DNA of 64,000 nt from contig JBJKYB010000002.1 in assembly GCA_045561235.1 (NCBI GenBank), forward strand, positions 1,000,528-1,064,527, in the 5' to 3' direction. Positions within the stretch are counted from its first letter, which is position 1; every line of letters begins with the position of its first letter. The notes under the pieces were generated by a model, which ran no database searches, was not told where the DNA came from, and saw only the letters and a program-made list of their open reading frames with translations. Positions 47,330-54,867 of this stretch are shown in pieces. The translations under genes and the position numbers were made by a program. The DNA is from GCA-2705445 sp002705445 (GTDB lineage: Bacteria > Pseudomonadota > Gammaproteobacteria > Poriferisulfidales > GCA-002705445).

Positions 47330-48070
47330 ATGAATAAATATTGGATCATCGGGTCTAGCTCGGGAATAGGTAAAGAGCTTGCTAAGAAACTCGATTCAAA
47401 AGGCTACAGTCTGATTCTTTCATCAAGAAATGAGGAAAAGCTTAACGAACTAAATACTAATCTTATTAATGATCATAAAGTTGCCCCATTAGATCTATCT
47501 GATAAAAGTGAATGTTTAGATGTTGCAAAAAAAATTACTGAAGAGGATATGAATTCTTTAAATATAATATTTATGTCAGCGGCTTATAGTCCCGACGACT
47601 ATTCAGATTATGAAAATATTATTAACGTCAATATGCTTGGTCTACTACATATACTTTCAGTCACAAAAGAATACTTAAAAAATACAAATGAATTAAGTCA
47701 GCTAATAATTTGTTCGAGTTTAGTTGCTTACAAAGGATTACCCTATAGTCAACCCTACTCCATGACGAAAGCAGCTCTATATAATTTAGCGTCCTCACTT
47801 CATATTGAGCTAAAAGGAACTGTTGATGTGAAAGTAATTACACCTGGTTTTGTAAAAACACCTTTAACAGATAAAAATAACTTTCCAATGCCATTTATTA
47901 TAAGTGCAAACAGTGCCGCACGTATTATTGCAAAGGGCATGGAAACTAATAAGTTTGAAATTACTTTTCCTTTATCGATGTATTTAGTAATGAAGATGCT
48001 ACAAACTTTACCAAATTTAATAAGTAATTATATTTGTTCTTTAGTAAAAAAAGGGACAGATAAAATTTAA
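47330..48070 (+). CDS. Short-chain dehydrogenase/reductase
   Basis: 246 residues. The NAD(P) motif IIGSSSGIGKELAKKL is at residues 5-20, MSAAY replaces the usual NNAG, the serine is in IICSSLVAYKG and the catalytic YxxxK is YSMTK. It starts three bases after the methyltransferase-like gene and is typical of SDRs found in this lipid cluster. The substrate is unknown. Its end overlaps the convergent rhodanese gene by four bases. Confidence 0.9.
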   Translation: MNKYWIIGSSSGIGKELAKKLDSKGYSLILSSRNEEKLNELNTNLINDHKVAPLDLSDKSECLDVAKKITEEDMNSLNIIFMSAAYSPDDYSDYENIINVNMLGLLHILSVTKEYLKNTNELSQLIICSSLVAYKGLPYSQPYSMTKAALYNLASSLHIELKGTVDVKVITPGFVKTPLTDKNNFPMPFIISANSAARIIAKGMETNKFEITFPLSMYLVMKMLQTLPNLISNYICSLVKKGTDKI

Positions 48071-48471
48071 TTTGGCTTTACGGTTTTATTTTTTGCATTT
48101 ATCCATGAAGCCATTCCGTTTGTTGCATCATAAACTCTGTGATAATTAAATTGCTCGTCCAGATATTTTGAAACATTGCCGCTTCTTCGTCCGCTTCTAC
48201 AAATAATAATAAATGGCTTGTCTACATCGATAAATTTATCTAGTGTTGACAGCCACAAATCAAAATTATATTTTCCATCTTTATCGAAAAAAGTTAGCAA
48301 GATACTGCTATCAATAACTCCAGTATCGGCCCACTCATTAGACCTCCTAATGTCTACTATTGGAACACCTTTTTTCATTAACTCAATTATTTCTGAATTG
48401 TTAACCTTAATTACTTCTGCAAAGGTTAAATGAGGTAAAAATAGACAAAATATTAATATTTTTAGTTTCAT
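48067..48471 (-). CDS. Periplasmic rhodanese-domain protein
   Basis: 134 residues: an 18-residue signal peptide ending TFAE, then a single rhodanese domain. VDIRRSNEWADTGVI is the N-terminal signature and the active loop is CRSGRRS, with the catalytic cysteine near residue 92. A role in sulfur transfer or redox sensing is inferred from the family only. Confidence 0.88.
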   Translation of the reverse strand: MKLKILIFCLFLPHLTFAEVIKVNNSEIIELMKKGVPIVDIRRSNEWADTGVIDSSILLTFFDKDGKYNFDLWLSTLDKFIDVDKPFIIICRSGRRSGNVSKYLDEQFNYHRVYDATNGMASWINAKNKTVKPN

Positions 48472-48605
48472 TTATAAAATATATCAGAATTGGAAATGGT
48501 GTCTATATTGTATAGGTTTAGCAAAGATAAATATGTACAGATATGGCACAAGTAGATATTTAAGTAAACTTTGATAAATTATTATTTCAACATATGGAGT
48601 GATAC

Positions 48606-48818
48606 ATGAAATTATTATTATTATTTGTTTATTTTTTTTCAACCATTGCATTTGCAAACCATTGTAATTCTGGAGCAAGTCATAATGGCCCAGACCGTCA
48701 AGCCGACCAAAAAGGTTACATGAACTCAAAAGAGTTCGAAGTAATTGAAGAAAAAGTTAAAAATGGCCCATCAGAATCTATTAACAATACCGATAAAGAT
48801 GGCGAATTAAATTCATAG
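48606..48818 (+). CDS. Small secreted protein with H-C-x-x-G-A-S-H motif, copy 1
   Basis: 70 residues: a signal peptide (about 1-17, ending in AFA) and a short hydrophilic mature chain beginning NHCNSGASH. The last residues TDKDGELNS resemble half of a calcium-binding EF-hand loop. SD GGAG lies eight bases before ATG. It is a paralogue of the next gene, sharing the signal region and the H-C-x-x-G-A-S-H motif. Family unknown; metal binding is a guess from His, Cys and acidic residues. Confidence 0.75.
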   Translation: MKLLLLFVYFFSTIAFANHCNSGASHNGPDRQADQKGYMNSKEFEVIEEKVKNGPSESINNTDKDGELNS

Positions 48819-48827
48819 GAGGTTATT

Positions 48828-49028
48828 ATGAGATATTTATTATTAGTAGTTTATTTATTTTCAACAGCATCTTTCGCTGGCCATTGTAGCGCAGGCGCTA
48901 GTCACGATCGCGATCATGATAAAGAAGCAAAGCAATCTGAAATGAAAGAAGAATCAACAATGAAGAAAGATTCTGAAGTCGAAATAAATGAAGCAGAAGC
49001 AAAAGAAGATAAAGACACTGAAGCTTAA
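48828..49028 (+). CDS. Small secreted protein with H-C-x-x-G-A-S-H motif, copy 2
   Basis: 66 residues. The signal peptide ends SFAG; the mature chain begins GHCSAGASHDRDHDK and is then almost entirely Glu, Lys and Asp, so highly charged and probably disordered. A strong SD AGGAGG precedes the start, only a few bases after the stop of copy 1. A hairpin terminator follows. The tandem layout indicates duplication with divergence of the tails. Confidence 0.75.
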   Translation: MRYLLLVVYLFSTASFAGHCSAGASHDRDHDKEAKQSEMKEESTMKKDSEVEINEAEAKEDKDTEA

Positions 49029-49040
49029 TTTTTAAGAGAT

Positions 49041-49071
49041 ATAACTCTAGAAAAGGATCTTCTAGGGTTAT
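49041..49071. terminator. Bidirectional terminator hairpin
   Basis: A 12-base stem ATAACTCTAGAA / TTCTAGGGTTAT with one G-T wobble and a 7-base loop, 13 bases after the secreted-protein stop and six bases before the end of the convergent MazG-like gene. Flanking AGAG / CTCT can extend the stem. It is the strongest hairpin I found in the window. Confidence 0.75.
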
Positions 49072-49076
49072 CCTCT

Positions 49077-49379
49077 CTAATCATCCCCCTCTTTAACAAA
49101 TATTCCATCTATCATCTTCCCTTTACGATCTTTAATATCATCATAAGCAGTAGATAAACACTCTTTCATTGTTAGGTTATTTCTAACCATGATATTAATT
49201 AAAACAACCATCATATCGCCAATATCATCTCTAATTTCCTTTCCTTTACAAAGACTGTCCGATAGTTCACCAGCTTCTTGAATTAATTTCATATATTGAT
49301 CCTTATCAGTACTTCCATCAATAAGATTTCTATCTCTATGCCATTGTCCAATAGCTTCTTCATAGTTTATGTCCGTCAT
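49077..49379 (-). CDS. MazG-like nucleotide pyrophosphohydrolase
   Basis: 100 residues from the ATG at 49379, which has GAGAG upstream; an in-frame GTG 12 bases earlier is less likely. The all-alpha NTP-PPase motif is visible: KLIQEAGELSDSLCKG, then EIRDDIGDMMVVLINI, giving the EExxE-like and ExxD-like metal ligands. The protein would hydrolyse noncanonical or excess NTPs. Short single-domain forms are common in phage and bacteria alike. Confidence 0.83.
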   Translation of the reverse strand: MTDINYEEAIGQWHRDRNLIDGSTDKDQYMKLIQEAGELSDSLCKGKEIRDDIGDMMVVLINIMVRNNLTMKECLSTAYDDIKDRKGKMIDGIFVKEGDD

Positions 49380-49403
49380 AATAGCTCTCACTTATTTAAT
49401 TAA

Positions 49404-50427
49404 TTAATTTTTCGCTATATTTTGTCTGCTATTTGATTTCTTTCCTACTATTGCAGGAATTCCATCAGATTTTTCATAAATTCTTAATACTTCCTTCCAG
49501 TTTATTTCATATTCTGGATTTTTATCTATAAAATCCATTACTGCGGTAATAGGTTTATATATATTTTCTGTAGTTAAAATATTTTTTTGATTATTTGAAT
49601 AAACTTCTTTATTGTTAAAAGCATGAACCTCCATATAAAGGAAGTTATTTAAGGCGCCTAATTTAATAGGCTCATTAATTATTTTTACTTTTGTTTTTAG
49701 AGGCGTATTATAAAAGATAGTTTCTATGTCCTCATTTCTCAATCTTATACATCCGTGAGACACCATCATTCCAATACCATATTTCCTGTTTGTGCCATGT
49801 AATAAATAACCTCCATCAACATCGAGCTTTAAAGCAAAATTTCCTAAAGGATTATCTGGGCCAGCTTTGACTTCTCTTGGAAGTATCTCTCCCCCTTTCT
49901 TCGTGTTCGAGAATAATTGATTTTGGCGGATACCAAGAAGGACTTTCAACTTTACTTTTTATGAAAGTTTCTCCCAAAGGGGTTTTCCAATCAAGTCTAC
50001 CTATGCCAACTGGGAAAGTTAATACTTTTGTATTTTCATATAAATCTGAACTCTTCATATAGTAATACAATCTTAATTCAGCAAGATTTAATATTATCCC
50101 ATTGTAATTTTTTTGAGGAAGTATATACATTGAAGGAATTACATATTTTGTATGTGGCTCTGGATTCCAATGATGCGCTTCTGGATTTGCTATAAGTAAA
50201 TCTTGAAAGCCGGTTTTATAAAAATTTGCCATATCAGCGACATTATCATCTTCTTTAACATTAATTGATCTTACACTGCCAATAACGGTATTATTTTTAT
50301 CTAAATAAAATAATTCTAATGAATATGTGTTTGTGCAAATTAAGAGTAAAATACTACAGGTCAGGATATTAGCTAACTTTAGATAATTTCTTAAATAATA
50401 TACAAATTGAAAATAAAATAGTTTCAT
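49404..50427 (-). pseudogene. L,D-transpeptidase (ErfK/YbiS type) with one frameshift
   Basis: The 5' part has a signal-like hydrophobic N terminus, a LysM-like segment (DMANFYKTGFQDLLIANPEA) and the start of the catalytic domain (GIGRLDWKTPLGETFIK). The 3' part, in the next frame, has AGPDNPLGNFALKL and the catalytic motif VSHGCIRLRN with its cysteine. The break is at the CCCCC run 49891-49895 (plus strand); removing one base gives a continuous protein. The enzyme crosslinks peptidoglycan or attaches lipoproteins in the periplasm. The true start is uncertain because the 5' end overlaps holB. Confidence 0.82.
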
Positions 50428-51277
50428 TGTTTTGAATGATTCCAATATTTTTTTTAATATTTATTAATTTATCATAAAATAAATTCAATTTCTCTGAATT
50501 ATATTCCTTTAAAATATTATTATTATTATTATAAAATAAAGTGTTTTCGTCTAATATTTTAGATTTTTGAAAGTTAATAATAGTAAATAGCAGCATATTA
50601 ATTAAATTTTCAATTTTATATGATGAGAATTTTTTTGAAAAATTAATTATATTTTCAGACGAAGTAATAACATCATCTATGTCATAAAAAAATTCATTTA
50701 TTAATGTAAAACATTCTCCATAATATTCTGGATTGACATTTTTATTATTAAGATTTGAAAGCACGTAATAATTGTCAATATCAATTTGATCAAGATGTTT
50801 AAGATAATTATTAATATCTTCTTTCGAAGGATTTGAGCATTTTAAAACCATACTTCTGCTTATGATTGTTGGAATTACCGAAGATAACTTTGATGTTGTA
50901 AGGATAAATTTTGTTCCAAGCGGTGGTTCTTCTATAATTTTCAAAAGAGAGTTTGATGAACCTACATTTAAATTTTCTGCATCTTGAATAAAAATAACTC
51001 TTTTATCAACCTTCAGATAAATTTTTTCAAGCATTTCTCTAATTTGGTCTACTTTAATTACTTTCGACCCTTCTTCAATTTTAATTAGTTTATAATTGAC
51101 ATTACTGTCTATAGAAATGCTTGTTTTATCATCTAGGTAATATTTTGCAATTTCTTGCGCTAAATCCTTCTTTCCAATACATTTGTTACCAGTAATTATC
51201 ATGCAATTTGGAAAACTATCTTCATCTATAAGATTTTTTACATAATTAAAGTTCTCTAAAAGCCAACTATGTTGCAT
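50369..51277 (-). CDS. holB: DNA polymerase III subunit delta'
   Basis: Clamp-loader subunit. 302 residues. N-terminal HSWLLENFNYVKNLI, a modified P-loop region ITGNKCIGKKDLAQ, and the highly conserved SLLKIIEEPPLGTKFIL followed by IPTIISRS. The low-conservation C terminus is collar-like. The zinc-module cysteines are absent or reduced, as in many short HolB proteins. It follows the PTPS-like gene by five bases, away from its usual partner tmk. Confidence 0.9.
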   Translation of the reverse strand: MQHSWLLENFNYVKNLIDEDSFPNCMIITGNKCIGKKDLAQEIAKYYLDDKTSISIDSNVNYKLIKIEEGSKVIKVDQIREMLEKIYLKVDKRVIFIQDAENLNVGSSNSLLKIIEEPPLGTKFILTTSKLSSVIPTIISRSMVLKCSNPSKEDINNYLKHLDQIDIDNYYVLSNLNNKNVNPEYYGECFTLINEFFYDIDDVITSSENIINFSKKFSSYKIENLINMLLFTIINFQKSKILDENTLFYNNNNNILKEYNSEKLNLFYDKLINIKKNIGIIQNNETILFSICILFKKLSKVS

Positions 51278-51282
51278 ACAGA

Positions 51283-52428
51283 CTATCCAAAAATATTTTT
51301 TTCTTTCTCGTTGATTCTTCTATTTAAATTTTTAAAATATGTCAAGATTTCGCTCGGCCCATTCTTAATGTAATTATCAAGACTTGTGCCTTCATACTCA
51401 CAGTAGGATGTTTCTGTTTCGTAAATTTTAATCTTCTTTAAATTTGGCAAATACTCGATCAACTCTTCCCAGATAAATATTGAAAGAAATTCCGTACTTG
51501 ATCGCCAAGATAACTCCGGGCAAGTGAGATTTAAAGTTTTATGATCGAATTTGTTTATTATAAGATTCTTTGTAATATTCTTTATCAACGAATAATCTAT
51601 TACAAAACCGGTTGTAGGATCAATTCTATCTTTTATAGTAATTTCTATATCATATCTTCCGCCATGCAAATTTTTACATTTACCGTCATGATCAGTAATA
51701 AAATGTGCAGAGTCAAATACAAGTTTTTTTGTAATACTTGCTTTCGGAGTTTCTTGGTAAAATTTTTCATAAATGCATGGTATAACTTTAAAATAATCTT
51801 CTAATTTGGTTTTCAATTTTTGACAATCACTTTTTGTTTTTATTCTTGCTATCCATGAATCCTTTGAAATTTCTAATTTTGTAACTTGTATATTAATTTT
51901 GTTTAAATTCGTTCTAACTTCTTCAAATAAATATTCACTAATATTTTTGAGGTAAAGGTATTCATTTGAAATATAACCGTTACTCATAAGAACTATAGAA
52001 AGATACAAGTTAAAATCTGTGATCTTATGACTTTGTATATCTATTAAATTTATATTTTTCTTACTGGTTGATATAAAATTTTCAGTAATAATTTTATGTG
52101 ATTCGTCAGAATAATTATTTTCTTCACAAAACATAAATCCGAGAGTTTTTAGCTTATTTTCAACCCAATACAAAAAATCTAGTTTTCTAACTTCCTCAAA
52201 TATGCGAATTTCACTGTTAATACTTTTTAAGCGCTTTAAGTCATGATAAGCCTTCAAGATGTCTTTTTGTTGCTCGTTTAGCTCATCATTAGCTACAGTT
52301 TGCACATCACTTTTTTTATCTTCAGGTGAATTATTGGAAAGAACTGTTTCTATTGGTATTGCATGCTTGAAAGAATATTCCTGGTTGGTGAGTCCGTCTT
52401 TTTGAATTTTCTTATCTTTTGATGACAT
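51283..52428 (-). CDS. Two-domain 6-pyruvoyltetrahydropterin synthase (PTPS/QueD)-like protein
   Basis: 381 residues, about three times a QueD. The C-terminal domain (about 230-350) is PTPS-like: LVFDSAHF with H242, GKCKNLHGG with C251 and H255, PTTGFVIDY, FDHKTLN and YETETSYCEYEG. The third zinc ligand, normally His in LHGH, is G257. The N-terminal half ends in NISEYLFEEVRTNL and LEISKDSW, faintly like the end of another PTPS unit, so it may be a degenerate duplicate. In H4MPT clusters such a protein may act on dihydroneopterin; this is inference. Confidence 0.78.
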   Translation of the reverse strand: MSSKDKKIQKDGLTNQEYSFKHAIPIETVLSNNSPEDKKSDVQTVANDELNEQQKDILKAYHDLKRLKSINSEIRIFEEVRKLDFLYWVENKLKTLGFMFCEENNYSDESHKIITENFISTSKKNINLIDIQSHKITDFNLYLSIVLMSNGYISNEYLYLKNISEYLFEEVRTNLNKINIQVTKLEISKDSWIARIKTKSDCQKLKTKLEDYFKVIPCIYEKFYQETPKASITKKLVFDSAHFITDHDGKCKNLHGGRYDIEITIKDRIDPTTGFVIDYSLIKNITKNLIINKFDHKTLNLTCPELSWRSSTEFLSIFIWEELIEYLPNLKKIKIYETETSYCEYEGTSLDNYIKNGPSEILTYFKNLNRRINEKEKNIFG

Positions 52429-52487
52429 TTGTTAATTTTAATGGATGTCTGTTTTGTTTCAAGTTTCAAATTAATTTGAGGTATAAA

Positions 52488-52513
52488 TTGCGCCAACCAT
52501 ATGGGTGGCGCAA
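52488..52513 (-). terminator. Terminator downstream of fae
   Basis: Inverted repeat TTGCGCCAACC / GGGTGGCGCAA with one mismatch and a 4-base ATAT loop, 18 bases past the fae stop. On the minus strand it is followed by a short T-rich stretch. Its GC-rich stem stands out in this DNA. It may limit read-through from the abundant fae transcript into the PTPS-like and holB genes. Confidence 0.7.
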
Positions 52514-52530
52514 AATAATACAAGATAGCT

Positions 52531-53055
52531 TTAGAATCCCTGGAAAGGATGATCTGTGCTGTCTTTTTTCGATAACATTTCATCTACCGAAGGAGTACCG
52601 TTTACTGCAGCTGCGATAGCACCTTTTGTAGCTTTGTAGTTATTTTCATATATAGCTTCGTCGCTGTTTGCTTCCCAATGGATGAATACTCCTACACAAA
52701 TATATAAATCATCTGCTTCACCTTTTGGAATAACACCAGCTTCGACACTGTCAGCTACAGCCATAGCTACAGCTTTTTGAGCTGGTCCAAACATTTGCAC
52801 AGCTTGTTTAGCACCTTTAATTGTAACTTTGTTAAACATCATTGTATTTGGTTTACAAACTAGGTTTGGGCCAACTACTGCTAATAATGATGTAAAACCA
52901 TCTTTGTTGTTACAAAGACCATTACAAAATGCTGTTTCAACTGCTGAGCCACGTGGGCCAATTAGCAAGTCGATATGAGCAATCTCTGCCATAGTTCCTG
53001 TTGGGTCATTGTCGTTAACTAACGATTCCCCCACCATCACTTTATTTATTGCCAT
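52531..53055 (-). CDS. fae: Formaldehyde-activating enzyme
   Basis: Condenses formaldehyde with H4MPT to methylene-H4MPT, the entry step of formaldehyde oxidation and detoxification. 174 residues from the ATG with SD AGGAG; a longer upstream frame lacks support. Conserved AHIDLLIGPRG carries the catalytic histidine (H27). AFCNGLCNNKDGFTSLLA, CKPNTMMFNKVTI and FIHWEA follow. Compared with the Methylobacterium sequence I recall, about six residues (NDPTGTM region) are inserted before the catalytic histidine. It has its own leader and terminator, suggesting high expression. Confidence 0.97.
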   Translation of the reverse strand: MAINKVMVGESLVNDNDPTGTMAEIAHIDLLIGPRGSAVETAFCNGLCNNKDGFTSLLAVVGPNLVCKPNTMMFNKVTIKGAKQAVQMFGPAQKAVAMAVADSVEAGVIPKGEADDLYICVGVFIHWEANSDEAIYENNYKATKGAIAAAVNGTPSVDEMLSKKDSTDHPFQGF

Positions 53056-53095
53056 GATATAACTCCTATTATTATAATAATTTAACGTAAAAATA

Positions 53096-53123
53096 GCTTT
53101 CGCCATTGATTTCTGCGAAGAGC
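53096..53123. promoter_or_regulatory. Hairpin in the fae leader region
   Basis: GCTTTCGC and GCGAAGAGC can form an 8-base stem with one bulge around an 11-base loop, in the 79-base gap before fae. It could be an RNA-processing or attenuation element that raises fae over the upstream genes. No convincing promoter is seen with it. Confidence 0.3.
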
Positions 53124-53134
53124 TAAGTTTTGTA

Positions 53135-53986
53135 TTATAAACCCAAGCGGTTAAGAAAGATACTTGCCACTACAACATCAGCTGTCGTTCCAGGATTTAA
53201 CCCTTGTATCTTAAGCTCTGAATCCAGTAATAACAACTTATTATTTAGTATATTTGGACTTTTTAGAGCGCGATATTCAACCGCTATCTCTTTAAACCTT
53301 TGAGAAACCTCTTTTGCGGTACTTAAACTGTGTTTTCTTGCTATTAGCGAATCTGGATTTGCACTTATTTGTTGTAAAAATGTTGCGGTAGTTGCATATT
53401 CATCATTTTCCATAAAATTAAAGTTATTTCTCCAATTTACTGATAAAACATTGATAATATTGTTAAAAAAGCTAGTATATTCGTATGCAATGTAATCATA
53501 CGATTTTGCATAGTTCATAGCTTCTATTAGTTTAAAATTTTGAGATTTACTTTTTTTTAAATCAAATTCTTGTTTGGAGCTCATGCCACCAGCATTTGCA
53601 ATGTTAATTGCCTTGTAAATATCCTTGGTTTGCTTCGAGTCAATGCTGTTTATTACTATTTCTAGGTTTTTTTGATCAAACTTATGCTGTTTATCCATAT
53701 AAATTGCTTCCACTATAGGGACACAAAGAAGAATGATACCCAGGTTTGTATTACATCCAACTACATCCATTGAAGCTTTGACACTTTCAAGGATTTTTTT
53801 GCCAATATCCATATTATGTTCGCAGATAATGTCGGAACAGGCCATTGAACTTTGCAAGAAATCTTTGTGAGTCATTCCATACGCTGGGTGATCTAAAAAG
53901 ACATTTCCAGGTTTAATTGCAAACACATCAAGTTTGCAAGAATACTCGAAAGCCATTTTTACTTGATTTTCAGTTAGTTTCGACAT
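53135..53986 (-). CDS. CitG-like (triphosphoribosyl-dephospho-CoA synthase family) protein of the H4MPT cluster
   Basis: 283 residues. KPGNVFLDHPAYGMTHKDFL at about 22-41 and CNTNLGIILLCVPI match the COG1767 family. The citrate-lyase cofactor genes that CitG normally serves are absent. COG1767 proteins are regular members of methylotroph H4MPT clusters and archaeal genomes, where the reaction is unproven to my knowledge. A ribosyl-phosphate transfer in cofactor synthesis is a reasonable inference. It abuts the MptN-like gene with no gap. Confidence 0.82.
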   Translation of the reverse strand: MSKLTENQVKMAFEYSCKLDVFAIKPGNVFLDHPAYGMTHKDFLQSSMACSDIICEHNMDIGKKILESVKASMDVVGCNTNLGIILLCVPIVEAIYMDKQHKFDQKNLEIVINSIDSKQTKDIYKAINIANAGGMSSKQEFDLKKSKSQNFKLIEAMNYAKSYDYIAYEYTSFFNNIINVLSVNWRNNFNFMENDEYATTATFLQQISANPDSLIARKHSLSTAKEVSQRFKEIAVEYRALKSPNILNNKLLLLDSELKIQGLNPGTTADVVVASIFLNRLGL

Positions 53987-54865
53987 TTATTTACTACATA
54001 TTCTAATAAAATCTTTTATCATTTCCTCTGCTATATTCTTATCTTTGCATACTGACTGAAGCCCTTTCCATGCTGGAATACTATTTACTTCTGTAACGGT
54101 ATATCCTTTTTCGAATAGCATTATATCTACGCCAGAATAATTCATCCCTAATGCGTCGGATGATTTGATAGCAAGTTTTTTCATTTCTTCATTCGGCTCA
54201 AACGCTTTACAAGTAGCTCCATGTGCAACATTATTAATCCAAGTTTCACCCTCTCTTGTCATAGCTGCAATAACCTCATTGTTAATAACAAACAATCTCC
54301 AATCTATGAATTTTTTCTCTGGATGCTCTAAAAATTCTTGCAAATAATATACGTTATTTAAATTTTCGTAATCAGGATGAATATTTTTTTTATCAAGTAT
54401 TTCTAACCCCTTTCCTTGAGAACCAAATATAGGCTTGCATACACAAGATTCATCAAAAAATTTACTTTTAAGATGCATGAGATCCTTAATATTACTTGTA
54501 ATGTAAGTGTTTGGTGTTGGTATATTATTAGCATTTAGTATGCAGGATGTTCGTACTTTATCTACACTTTTTTCTATACAAACTGCGTTGTTATAAACTT
54601 TTACTTTATGCAATTCTAAAAAATGTAATATATCCAAATGAAAACATATTTCCTCCAATGTGCCCCCAGGTATACCGCGAACAAATGCCCCATCAATATC
54701 TTTTAAAGATATCTGTTTTCCTTCTACAATAATTTTTGAATTTTCGTTGACAACAATTGACGCTTCATTAATTTTTACAGTAGCAACTTCTTTGTTATAT
54801 AATTCAAAGGCTTTTGTTAATTGATTGGTGTGCCAACCATCGTCTTCCGTAAATATAAGATACAT
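53987..54865 (-). CDS. RimK-family ATP-grasp ligase, MptN-like
   Basis: 292 residues. The ATP-grasp core is visible in CVCKPIFGSQGKGLEIL at about 143-159, YLQEFLEHP, DWRLFVINNEVIAAM, and the metal-binding VTEVNSIPAWKGLQ at about 255-268. Archaeal MptN of this family adds glutamate to tetrahydrosarcinapterin precursors. In methylotrophs a similar side-chain addition to H4MPT is likely but unproven. It sits between mch and the CitG-like gene. Confidence 0.82.
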   Translation of the reverse strand: MYLIFTEDDGWHTNQLTKAFELYNKEVATVKINEASIVVNENSKIIVEGKQISLKDIDGAFVRGIPGGTLEEICFHLDILHFLELHKVKVYNNAVCIEKSVDKVRTSCILNANNIPTPNTYITSNIKDLMHLKSKFFDESCVCKPIFGSQGKGLEILDKKNIHPDYENLNNVYYLQEFLEHPEKKFIDWRLFVINNEVIAAMTREGETWINNVAHGATCKAFEPNEEMKKLAIKSSDALGMNYSGVDIMLFEKGYTVTEVNSIPAWKGLQSVCKDKNIAEEMIKDFIRICSK

Positions 54866-54867
54866 TC

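Noticed and set aside
48800..48818. Lanmodulin-like EF-hand protein
   Set aside because: Only half a loop (DKDGEL) at the extreme C terminus of the first small secreted protein; no full 12-residue loop and no repeats.
51541..51804. Plus-strand ORF of 87 residues inside the PTPS-like gene
   Set aside because: Antisense of conserved PTPS motifs; no support.
53056..53080. TATAAT promoter for fae at 53071-53076 (minus strand)
   Set aside because: It would place the transcript start only a few bases before the SD and no -35-like box is found at 17 or 18 bases.
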